The notes beneath the pieces are model-generated. The model saw nothing but the letters and a program-made list of their open reading frames with translations. It was not told the DNA's origin and ran no database searches. Both the position numbers and the translations under genes were made by a program. Below are positions 35,641 through 46,765 of a stretch of 64,000 bases of DNA, piece by piece. The stretch is from Allium sativum (Eukaryota > Streptophyta > Magnoliopsida > Asparagales > Amaryllidaceae). Positions within the stretch are counted from its first letter, which is position 1, and each line of letters starts with the position of its first letter. Where the stretch lies: positions 497,204,453-497,268,452 of the forward strand of contig CM060923.1 of assembly GCA_030737875.1 (NCBI GenBank). The letters are read 5' to 3'.

Positions 35641-35917
35641 GACCGCAAGGAGGCTCTCTACCATCTAGAAGAAGCCGCGGTTTTTTCTGATCTTCCTACG
35701 ATTTTTAGCACTGCAAAAACCATTGTGAGGAATCTAAACTAAATTGTGTGAATGGAATCGCGTGTATAAATTATATAAGCGAAGTGTAAATTATATACGC
35801 ATTGTATACCTCATGTACATGTGTCGTATAAGTTATATTAGCGATGTATAAATTATACAAGCGTTGTATGAAACATATATGCTTTGAATTGTGATGAAAT
35901 GCAAGTGAATTATAGAA

Positions 35918-35954
<37 letters not shown>

Positions 35955-35959
35955 TCCCC

Positions 35960-35980
35960 TCGTCCACAGACCATGGACGA
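35960..35980 (+). promoter_or_regulatory. Covarying hairpin, LTR B copy
   Basis: Arms TCGTCC (35960-35965) and GGACGA (35975-35980) around the loop ACAGACCAT. The loop is identical to that in LTR D, where the stem has an A-T pair in place of the G-C pair here. LTR A has an intermediate G-U pair. Confidence 0.6.
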
Positions 35981-36310
35981 TATTTATTACTTGTGATTGA
36001 CGTAATATTATATGGTAAGACGAATGGTTGGAAATAATTGTTTGTGGTTGATATTGTGGTTGAAAAATACCCTCTTGTGGTTGAAACAAATTATAATAGG
36101 ATTGTGGAATTGAAAATAAAACATGCCGCCTGCGTGCGAACTAGATGCATGATCCCCATTGTCAAAAAAACGCGAGGTTTTAAGGTAGAGCGAGGAGCCG
36201 TACTAGGGACGGTCCCGGTTTTAACTACCCTGCCGTTATGCTGCCGAAATTTTCTGAAATATTCATGTGTTAGAATAATTTTCCTTTGTTGAAATTAATT
36301 ACATATGTTG

Positions 36311-36410
36311 AAATAAATATTCATGTATTGAGTTGAAATTCATTCGTTGAGTCGAAATTCATGTGTTGAATATTATTTGAATTTAAACAAATAGCTTTAG
36401 CGATAAAAAT

Positions 36411-36449
<39 letters not shown>

Positions 36450-36785
36450 TCAAACTATAGAAAATATTCATGTGTTGAGTTGCAATTCATTCGTTGAGTT
36501 GAAATTCATGTGTTGAATATTATTTGAATTTAAACAAATAGCTTTAGCGATAAAAATCACATTTTTATATATATATTCAAACTATAGAAAATATTCATGT
36601 GTTGAGTTGCAATTCATTCGTTGAGTTGAAATTCATGTGTTGAATATTATTTGAATTTGAACAAATAGCTTTAGCGATAAAAATCACATTTTTATATATA
36701 TACAAATTATAGAGAATATTCATGTGTTGAGTTGAAATTCATTCGTTGAATCAAAATTCATGTGTTGAATGTTATCGTATTTTAA
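36311..36785 (+). repeat. Tandem array, about 125 bp unit, LTR B
   Basis: Four units begin AATATTCATGTGTTGAGTTG or similar (about 36316, 36463, 36590, 36715). Each carries an ATTCATTCGTTGAGT stretch, and most include an AGCGATAAAAATCACATTTTTATAT palindrome. A (TA)n tract of about 30 bp lengthens the first unit (36413-36444). Confidence 0.85.
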
Positions 36786-39700
36786 AATAAAATGGATAGA
36801 CAATAAAAATTACATATTTATTGAAACTATGAAAAGTTAAAAACATCCATTTGTCGAATAAATATTTTAAATGATAAAAATATCATTTTTATCATATATG
36901 TGATATGCTAAAGATATGCGGACGTTGAAATAAATATTTGTGAATGAAATGTTATTTTTAACATGCATAGGAACTAAATAAAACAGTCATGTGTTGAAAT
37001 CTATGTTAGTTCGCCAAATTTACCATCTTTGAAATGAGTAGTGTTAAAAATAGCCACTTGTTCAAATAAATGTGCATGAGTTGAAATATACATTAATTAG
37101 CTAATGATATGATTTAGCCTATGCATGCAACATTAGAATGAATGGTGTTTTTAAAACCAAAGTAAATCAAATATGAAGTTGAATAGAAAATGATAAGTGA
37201 TAAAAACTGTATATATGTACATGCATATTTATTGAACAGGTTATAGCAAAGGGGCTAGAGAAGAGGAATAAAATTTTGTGCCCGACAAATAGGTACACAT
37301 TTACTGTTTTGTTTGGGTGATGATTTTATGAGCCTGTTGGCTAGCCGCTTGGCTTTTTCTTTTTCTTTTTGACATGAGACGCCCATGTGGCTATTTGGGA
37401 ATTTTCCCAACCCCTCCCGTACAAAGGAGGTTATGGCGAAATTTTCCAAAATTTAAAGGCGTTAGTGAAATAATTGAAGTGAAAACAATATAGGGATTTT
37501 TGAATGAACTATATTTATATAAATATATATATATAAAAATAAAATTAAAATGAAACGTGGCCGTGCAGTTCGTGTTTTGGAATCGTAATTTGAAACGATC
37601 AGTACGAGAAATCCGACCATCGGATTTTCCTGAAACCGCAACCGCTGGGTTCGCCTTGGAAATATCTTCCAACGGCACCAACCTTATAAAAATCCAATGG
37701 TTGGATTGTCTGGAATGTTTAATTCAAATCTGAAGAAAAACAGCGCGAGAATCGATTATATTTTTATATAAATATAAATATAATTAAATTAAATCGAATA
37801 ACGACGTTGCAGTTCGAATTTTGAAACCGTAACTTCAAACGACTAGTGTGGAAGATCCGACCGTCGGATTCCCACGAAACTGGAACCGTTGGGTTCGCTT
37901 TGGGAATATCTTCCTACTGATATAGACTTTGTAGAAATCCAACGGTTAGATTTTCCGGTATGTGTAAAAAAAATTAGGGGAAAAACAGCGCCAGTGCCAC
38001 GACACGACCTGAAACGTCGTTTAATTAAATATGACCATTTTTAAATAAATAAAAATGGCGAAAAATCGTTATAAAATATTATAAGCATCATAGATTGGAA
38101 ATAAACCAATTTGGCTTGATTTGTTTGGTATTTGATGGTTGTATGTGTTTGACACGAAAATAACACTAAAAAACTGAAATATGGATGACGAATAATATAA
38201 CCATAGAAAGAATTGATTTGAATTCTAATTTCGTGAATTATTTGAAAAGGCCGAGCTAACCCTCATTTCAAATAATTAATCGAGCGATTCGAATAGGAAA
38301 ATACAAAGAAGATTCAAGACCGACGATCTTCGTATCGGTTGGATGGGCGCTGCTGAGGTTCCTGACCGGAGTAGCTACCATGAAGGAACGGAAGTAGTAG
38401 CCGACCGAACGTATGTGTTGATTGTACGGACATACTAGGAATTTGACGCCTCCGGTTTCGTTCAGACCCAGAACGGACTTGTAAATGGACTGTGTGTCTG
38501 ACATTGGATTTTATTCTATACTGATTGATCTCTGTTAAATATATATCTGTTTGGCGGCGGAGAATTTATTCTTTCGCTTAACGCCCTTCTCTGAGACGTA
38601 CGAGCTCAGAGGTTATATATCGATAGAAATCAGTCGTATGGAGTGGACTGCCTATGTGGCATGCCAAGATGTTGTGATCAAGGCTTCTGTTGCAAAGCAA
38701 AGCCTTGTGGATGATGATCAAAGCACGGTCTACGTGGCATGGCTTTGTGTATAGCGTGGATTCGCAAGCCTCACACCCTGGTATGAGTTAAAAACGGGAT
38801 ATGGACTGCAGGGAGAGCACGACGTTTCTTTCTAGCTATGGTGGTGTCAGTGAAATACCAGCCCTGGCATTTATATCTATTTTTCACCTATGTGGTTGTT
38901 GGAATGCGAGGCGCCTCGATTATAGGTCTGTAAGGACCGGGAAATGTGTGTTCAGGCATAATTAATCCTCAAACGTAAGAGAGGACCGACCCTGAAGATC
39001 TGGGGTTACCCAGAGTGTGTAGTCCTGAGGCATTTGCTAGAATGTCTCGAAGCGGAGAGGAGCTTTCCCCTTGCCTCGACTCATGACGGAAATCAAATTT
39101 CCAATACGAAATAACGGTCTCGATTGTAGAACTAGTATGGCGACATAGTGGTATGGGGCACTTATGCCGTCTATGATTGATATTTATGATGCTATTCATT
39201 TTTGAAACATATATGCACTAGTAATAATATCAAATGATTTTGCTTTGCACGTATTAAGCATTTTTGGCCATTATAAGGTAAAACTCTATCCTCTGGCTTG
39301 CGTTGCATTGTATGATGTGACCTGAGTCTTATAATGGCTTCATTCTTTTTAAAAGCATTGCGTTGTTTTAAAGAATTTACTTTGTTTTAAATGCACTAGC
39401 AATCACCGGAGTAAACCCGTTCCGCGAAAGTGGCGTGGTCCTATGATTTGCTCATTACTGTTGTTTTAAACTGTTAAATAGATTCCTCATACCAGTCCCC
39501 ATGACTAACTCGTTGTTTGTTTCACTTTGCAAACGCGGGTGCCCTTATTTTCACAAGGGCAGCCTAGTTCACAGGTGACGTGTTGTTTTTGGCTCTGCAC
39601 TGTTGCATAGAGTGCATTTTGGCTCATGGCGAGGCTGACTTCACAGAGATGACTTTGGCATTTTCCGCCATTATTGTACTTATATTATGATTCCTCCACA

Positions 39701-40035
39701 GGCGATGCAGACTGCTTTACTTTCCGTATTTATTATCGTATGTATATGTACCGCCTTCGGCGATGTAGACTGATACCCATATTATGTCTCACTGCATGTA
39801 TGTATTCCGCCTCTGGCGATGATGATTGATCACTTCCCCTTTTATTTACTAAGTTATATCCTACGCTGTGCTATTCTGATGTTGTTACATGTTATGATTC
39901 CGCTGTCATATCCATGTAAAATTATTCTATTTATTGTTTTTGCTATTATCTGTACTCTGCTATGATGATTGATGCGTTATATTCCAATGATTATCCTTAA
40001 TACCGCACCTCGGATTTTGGGATCGTCACAATGGG

Positions 40036-43000
40036 ACTAGTATGTGAAATCTTACTTAACCTATTTGATAATAGGGCTAATCACAGGACCATGCCGTTAA
40101 CGCAGGACGGGTTTACTCCATTGGATTTCCAGTGCATGAAATAAAGTAAATCGTTAAACAATGAAATGCTTTTTATAAAAATGAAACCATTATAAGACTC
40201 AAGTCCCATCACACGATGCAACGCAAACCGGAGGGTAGAGTTTTACCATATAATGGTCAAAAATGCTTGATACGATAAAATGAATTTGATATTATTATTA
40301 GTGTATATATGTTTTAAAACATTTCAATCATAATATCAACCATAGAGGCCATAGCTACCATATACTCTGTCGCCGTACTAGTAATACAATCAAAACCGCA
40401 TGGGTCGCATTGGAAGTTGGATTTCCATCATGAACCAAAGCAAAAGATAGTCCTTACTGAATTCGAGACACTCTAGCCCATGCCTCAGGAACAGAATGCA
40501 TCGTCCCTTGGGTCTTCAAGGTCGGTCCACAAATATGTTAGTGGAATGGTAATGCCTGAACAATACGTTTCCCCGTCCTATGGGGCGTAAATAGAGCCAC
40601 TAAGGACTCAAATAACAGAGGTGCCTCATTCCATCATCCACATAAGTAAAAATGTCAGGCCTTGTAAAAACCATGACACCACTTCTAGCTAGAAAGAAAT
40701 GCATGTCCTCCTTGCAGTCCTTACTCCCGTTTCTGGTTCATACCCGGGTGTGAGGCTCGCAAAGTATCGCTAAACACAAAGCTATGTTATTTAAAGCTGT
40801 GCTTTGATCATCAACCACAAGGATCTGCTTTTCAACAAAAGCCTTGATCATTTGCATCTTGGCATGTCACATTGACAATCCATACCATACCATTGATTTC
40901 TACTAATATATAACCTCTAAGATCGTACGTCTTAGAGAAAGGTGTAATGCAAGAGTAAATTCTCCGCCACCAACAGATATATATTTAGCAGTGATCAACG
41001 AATACAGTATAAAGGAATACAACGTCAGATATACAATCCATTTACAAGTTTGTTTTGGGTCTGAACGAAACCAGAGGCACTTCATACCTCGCATCTCCAA
41101 ACAACCAACAATATGTCCAGACAACTACAACTAGAACCCTCTCAAGGAAGCAACTCCAATCAAAGGCATCAGTAGTCCTTATCCATTCGATGTGAAGATC
41201 GCCGGTCTTCGACCACCGTCTTCATCTTCGACTTTTAATCGTCGTAGTAATTATTCAGAATGGTTAAACCTGGTCTTTCCAAATAACTCACGTATTTTAT
41301 AATAACAATCAATTGCTGTAAAACACATCATACGCTACATTCCAAATCAGAATATTCTTTTAATAAGATATTCACATTATTTGGAAAAAGGTTCCCATTA
41401 ATTTTATCAACGATAAATTTTTCAATTTATTCTTTAATCCCCCTTTTAAAGATTCATTAAAACCCCAATTTGGTTTTAATATCCAAAATCATTACTTTAT
41501 GATTATTCAGATTTAAGAAATAAATCATATCTTTAACTGGGTTAAAGAACAAATGTCATTTAAAACACAGTCCACGATAAACCATAAATCATCTTCCATA
41601 AAATATGGAATCTTCACAGAAATCAGATCAATATATAATCGATATAAATTTCTGTATCAGACTAATAATATAAATGGAATAACGGCAAAGCCTATTAAAT
41701 TCCATATATAGTAATGGTCTTCATTCACAGTAACTCATCTCGATTATTTTTAAATCGAATCCCATTCAATTCTAATTTAATATATTAAATTGGAAAACTT
41801 TACATTTGGAAAATTTCCATTAAATCTTAATGAAAAGATTTATAAATTCCAAATGATATTTCCACTGTTAATTGGGTTAAAGAACAAATGTCATTTAAAA
41901 CACAATTCACGGTAAACCCAATTCACATTTCATTTTATTCCAATTACTGAATATAATTAGAAACTCTAATAATCTTAATTAGAAGATTTATTCTTTCATG
42001 CGGGGTTCAAGAACAAATGTCGTTTAAAACATCGTTCACGACAAACCCAAAAATCCGATTTATCTTATTTAACTCCAATTAAATATCAATTAATTGGAAA
42101 ATTTCATTAAATCTTATTTTAAAGATTTATTCTTGTTAATAACTAGTTCAATTTGATAAAAATATATTTTTATCTTTTCAAATATGGAAATTTTCATCCA
42201 AACTCTTTCTGAATCATTTATTATGATTTTACATAATTTTCCATATTTTTAATAATTTTATTATCGCTCGTACTGTCGGTTTCCAATAACGGCCACCGAA
42301 CTGCATCCATAGCGACCTTTTCCAAATTTGATTTGGACATAATTCCAAATCTAACCGTTAGATTTCAAAACTCTTATATTCATTGGAAAACTCTTTTCGA
42401 TACGAACCCAATAGTTCCAGTTTTAGAAGAATCCGACGGTCGGATCTTCCGTTACGCCAATTTGAAGTTAATGGTCGAAATTTGCGAACGGTCAATGCGC
42501 AGCGCGTTCTATTCAGGCCATTATATAAATATTTATAATATATCGTCGATTTCTATTCAAAACGTATTTATAAATACTTATAAATCCATTTAAAATGATT
42601 TTAACTTCATTTTCAATTTTAAAGGAAAATTGAATATTCTATATCTTTATTATATTAAAATAATAATATTTTAAAATATTATTTTTTGAAACCACTTCCC
42701 TTTTTATATTCATTTTAAAATGAAATAAATTGATCGACAAACCCGTTCGGGTTAAAATGGCATTTGCTACTTAATTCGGCTTCACATTTCTCTTCTTCAC
42801 TTGATATTATTTTAAAATATCTATTATTCTAAAATATCCTTTACTTTAAAAGATTTTTTATTTTAAAATATTGTTTTATTAAAAATATTCTGAAACAGAA
42901 TGCGACTCTATCAATTACCATACAATCCAGTTGTATGGATTTCATACATTACATATGTATATAACAATAATGATGAATAATCAATAAACAATCCATTCAC

Positions 43001-43119
43001 ATCCAGAGTGAATATTATAATTGTGTGGGCGTTAAGATAAATAAATAAGTAACGCTCAACACAGACTGTCAATCCATCGATTGACAGATAGCTAAATATT
43101 GGGACTAGTGTATGTCATG
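40036..43119 (-). mobile_element. Solo LTR C, segment 2
   Basis: Continues C after solo LTR B (the target duplicate occupies 40031-40035). It is collinear with 5350-8935 of LTR A and closely similar to 61985-64000 of element E. It is AT-rich and non-coding. It is interrupted at 43119 by element D, and the last five bases TCATG (43115-43119) are the target site. Confidence 0.85.
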
Positions 43120-43902
43120 TGTAATAACCCGTAAAATGCGAGCCAGTTTGAAATTTTTATTTTGGCAATTTTAGCGAATTTTGAATATTTAAAATAGATT
43201 ATTTTAAATAATATCAACGAGAAATTTATTTTGAATAGAATTCGAACGTATATATTTTATACGTCGTCGTTAGAATATAAATATTTATATATAATTATAA
43301 ATAGAATTGAAAATGGCGCGGTAGTTCGATAATTCGATTTCAAACTTCAATTGAACATACCGGGTGCAAAATAATCCGGATTTTAGTGAAACCAAAAATG
43401 ATAGGATCTAATTGATGATATCTTTCCAACGAATCCGTCCAATTGAGATTTCATGGCGGGAATCAAAAGATATGTCCAGTTGAAAATTCTGAATAGTCGC
43501 TATGGAATTCAGGCCCTTAAAAATGGACATTTTGCAAACGACCTCGGATTTCGACGAAACCACTTTTGTTGGGTCCGTGATGTCAAATTATTGCTAGGTT
43601 TCAAATTTCATAATTTTTCGAATCAATATGTGAGCGTGGCAAAGGAAAACGCGATTGACCAATTTCAGTTGATTTTAATCGACTGGAAATTGGCCATTTT
43701 TCATACGGTCTCAGAATTCGACGAAGCTAGTTTTGTTAGGACCGTATCGTCAATACGAAGCTAGAAAATATTTTTCTGGAATTTTTCTAGTTAGTATGTG
43801 GCCCCAGTAATTTGAAATGTACGTTTAAAATTCAATATAGTGATTTAAATGTAAATTTATCGGAAACTGATTGTAACAGTCGAATCAGCCTACGATACAT
43901 TT

Positions 43903-43922
43903 CCCATTGTGTTCGGAATGGG
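43903..43922 (+). promoter_or_regulatory. Conserved CCCATT...AATGGG inverted repeat, LTR D
   Basis: CCCATTGTGTTCGGAATGGG, a perfect 6 bp stem with an 8 nt loop. The GCTAGGGGCGACAG block follows. It lies upstream of the C-rich leader, and an AT-rich ATTAAATAAAA stretch (43994-44004) could serve as a TATA element. Confidence 0.6.
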
Positions 43923-44099
43923 GGTAAAACGCTAGGGGCGACAGGCGGTGGGCCTCGTTTCGAGTTCGTATGTAAAAGTCAACTTTTTCGAATTAAATAA
44001 AAAAAAAGTCTCTCCCCCTATTACGCTGGCCCCCCCCCCCCTCTTATTTTTCAAATCGGTTTTCAGAAGAAAAAAAAAATAAGAAGGGGCAGAACCCTT

Positions 44100-44380
44100 A
44101 ACTCCTCGTCGCCCAACCCCTCCAGCCGCCAACGATGACCGCGCCACCACCAAGGGCACCACCGCCGCTTCCTTCTCCCTCCTCTCCTCCTTCTTCCTCC
44201 ATTCGAACGCCCCGAACCCGAACCCCCTCGCCCTCGCGTCCCGCTCCTTTTCCCCTCCCCGATGGACCGTCGCCACCCACCTCCTCCGACCTCGCCCTCC
44301 GCCTGCGCCCTCCTCCACGTCGAGCGCCACCAGTGCCGAGCGCCACCCCCTGTGGACCCCCCCCCTCTCTCCAACAGTAA
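44100..44380 (+). other. GC-rich leader with Pro/Ser-rich frame, LTR D (5' copy)
   Basis: A GC island of about 280 bp. The plus-strand ATG at 44135 opens an 81-codon frame, rich in Pro, Ser and Arg, starting MTAPPPRAPPP. The same ATG and most of the frame recur in the 3' LTR at 51861, where small indels in a C run change the C-terminus. Long frames on the minus strand (up to 150 codons) are Gly/Arg-rich mirror images of the same composition. No known family is recognised. It could be a short leader ORF of the element transcript or simply a GC-rich 5' leader. Confidence 0.4.
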
Positions 44381-44479
44381 ACAATAAGTTTTTTTTTATT
44401 ATTTATTTTAATTTATTTTAAATACTCGGATTTGTTATATAGGAAATAGCATATAAATGGCAATGAAAAGTTTTGTTTT

Positions 44480-45095
44480 TTTTTTATTTGATAAAAGTAA
44501 GGATTTTTATTTGATGAAGAGATAGAATTTTTATTCGATAAGGAAATTAAAAATATAATCTTTCATATTGTAGAAATATTAAAAATATGATTTTTATATT
44601 TTTAAAGTAATAAAGATACGATCTTTATATTTTTAAAGTAATAAAAATATAGTTTTTATATTTTTAAAGAATTAAAATATAGTCTTTACTATATAGAAAT
44701 ATTAAAAATATGATTTTTATATTTTTAAAGTATTAAAAATATAATCTTTATAGGATAGAGAATATAAAAATATCATCTTTGTATATGTAGCGAAATAAAA
44801 ATCTGATTTTTATTTTATATACGTTGAAGTAAAGTGATGATTTTTATAATGATGAAATCTATATTTTTGAAAAGGCGAAATCTTTATATAGAGAATAGCG
44901 TTATAAAAATAGAATTTTTATCTATATATTAGCGGTAAGGAAATATAATTTTTATATATTGAATCGCATAGTAAAAATTCGATTTTTAAATATATGAAGT
45001 GATTATAAAAATATGATTTTTAAATTGAAAGTGAATAAATAAAAATGTGATTTTTATTTTAAGGACATCGAAATATAAAAATGTGTGATTTCTAT
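44480..45095 (+). repeat. A/T palindrome array, LTR D (5' copy)
   Basis: About 15 copies of palindromes such as TAAAAATATGATTTTTAT (44582-44602 and on), spaced about 30-50 bp, with ATTTTTAAAGTAATAAA linkers in the first half. The array is repeated in the 3' LTR at 52215-52820. Confidence 0.85.
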
Positions 45096-45184
45096 ATGTA
45101 GTGGCTACGGGCAACAAAGGAGAAGAAAAGGCGAGAACGACGAAGATCTCTACAATAGGAGTGTCGTGGTATTGGATAGCTTTT

Positions 45185-45291
45185 GGTGAGAACTTCTCAC
45201 CTTTCAATTTCTTTTTCTAGTTATATATATACTAGGATGCAGACGGTGCTTAGTAGCACCCGACACCCGTCATCCACAGACCATGGATGAC
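45185..45291 (+). promoter_or_regulatory. Hairpin cluster, LTR D (5' copy)
   Basis: Three perfect inverted repeats in 107 bp. GGTGAGAACTTCTCACC (45185-45201) has an 8 bp stem. GGTGCTTAGTAGCACC (45245-45260) has a 6 bp stem and 4 nt loop. The third has arms GTCATCC (45269-45275) and GGATGAC (45285-45291) around ACAGACCAT. All are kept in the 3' LTR (52908-53015). The same order occurs in solo LTR A, and the third is present in LTR B with a compensatory pair. Confidence 0.75.
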
Positions 45292-46407
45292 TTGTTTGTT
45301 AAATTGTTTGATTGTGTAGTTGGTTAGTCTATTTGATTTGAATTGAATTGTTGGGTGAATTGAAATTGATTTGATTGATGTGTGAATGGCGTGGGCCTTC
45401 ACTAGACCGGGGATAAGGCTAGGCCTCGTCCCGTTTCTAGTATCGTGTCGTTATGCCGCCGAAATTTTCTAAAATATGTTAGAAAAATAAAAATATCATT
45501 TTTATTGTGTAAATGAACTGAATAGAAATTCAAGTGTTGAAATAAATATTTTTGACGTTAAAAATATAATTTTTAACGTGAAAGTGAATAAATAAATATT
45601 TATAAACAAATCGGCCGATTTGTTTATTTACACTGATTTAACTGATATTGATTGGGTTGATAAATTTTACACATCGCCCAACTGCACAAACAAAAATGTG
45701 TGTTTGTTGATTTGAAACCACACACGGGTGTTGGGATGATATTTGGTGTACACTAATCCCAATTATTTAATTATTGTCGATCGATTGGTCGACAGACTGT
45801 GTAAGCGTCGATTATTTATATTTGATGCTTATGCAGTTGTGTAGTGCACTTTGGTTGATGGTTGATTATTTTTCAATGCTATTATATACATGTGTTGTAT
45901 GGAATCCATATAATTAACGTTATATGGTGATTGATTGGGCCTCATTCCAATCGGGAAAATAAGGAATATTATAAAAGAAAATTCATGTGTTGAATATAAA
46001 AATAATCATGTGTCGACGATGTTCATGTGTTGAGTGAAATATTTTATATAATAAAAATTTACATCTTTATCATATTTAAAATTAGAACCACTTCCCAGTA
46101 GAAGTCTAATTGAAAATCAAACGATAGATACCATAGTTTTATAAAATATTTTACATAACAAAAATAGTGATGTGTCGACAGTACTCACGTGTTGAGATTA
46201 GTCGTGTGTTGAAAGAAATATAGATTCATGTGTTGAATGGGATAAATATTCATTTGTTGAATAAAATAAAGAAGTTGTGAAAAATATAAAGCCGTGTTGA
46301 TTAGTTTTGCGCCATTTTAACGTGAACGATATTTATATCGATTTTATTCGTTGTATAATGAATATTGAAAAGTGATTTCGAAATTAAATATTTTGAAATT
46401 GAAATTT

Positions 46408-46765
46408 GAAATGAATTGAATTGAAAACGAATTCGAAATGAATTGAATTGAAAACGATTTCGAAATGAATTGAATTGAAAACGATTTCGAAATGAATTGA
46501 ATTGAAAACGAATTCTAAATGAATTGAATTGAAAACGATTTCGAAATGAATTGAATTGAAAACGAATTCGAAATGAATTGAATTGAAAACGAATTCGAAA
46601 TGAATTGAATTGAAAACGATTTCGAAATGAATTGAATTGAAAACGATTTCGAAATGAATTGAATTGAAAACGATTTCGAAATGAATTGAATCGAAAACGA
46701 TTTCGAAATGAATTGAATTGAAAACGATTTCGAAATGAATTGAATTGAAAACGAATTCAAATTGA
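46408..46765 (+). repeat. 27 bp minisatellite, LTR D (5' copy)
   Basis: About 13 units of a 27 bp sequence containing GAATTGAATTGAAAACGA, varying mainly between GATTTC and GAATTC at the unit end. Because 27 is a multiple of three, the minus strand stays open and repeats the nine residues FSIQFISKS. This is a by-product of the repeat, not evidence of a protein. Confidence 0.9.

Larger units (their letters stand above)
34342..40030 (+). mobile_element. Solo LTR B (5.69 kb), giant-LTR family
   Basis: Begins TGTAATAACCCGG and ends GGGATCGTCACA, flanked by a perfect 5 bp target duplication ATGGG (34337-34341 and 40031-40035). The interrupted sequence reads GTCAGTCATGGG/ACTAGTATG across the site, matching the uninterrupted GTCAGTCATGTGACTGGTGTG in LTR A. 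In order it holds two GAAACC-type motifs (34693, 34860), the CCCATT hairpin block (35043-35062), a TATA-like site, a GC-rich leader, a hairpin (35960-35980), a 125 bp tandem array, a block otherwise seen in internal regions (about 37235-37455), and a 3' part shared with LTR D (about 38440-38820). No PBS follows, hence a solo LTR. Confidence 0.85.

Noticed and set aside
43453..43764. 103-codon plus-strand frame in LTR D, also at 51174
   Set aside because: It overlaps the repeated GAAACC motifs, and the 3' LTR copy has a stop after 77 codons from a single substitution. It is not conserved as protein in LTRs B or C.
43932..44384. 150-codon Gly/Arg-rich minus-strand frame, and overlapping frames of 82-103 codons
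   Set aside because: Mirror of the C-rich leader. Several frames are open at once because of base composition, and the frame ends differ between the two LTRs of D. There is no sign of coding constraint.
46515..46760. Repeat protein FSIQFISKS on the minus strand
   Set aside because: Produced entirely by the 27 bp minisatellite and disrupted by a 5 bp deletion in the sister LTR.
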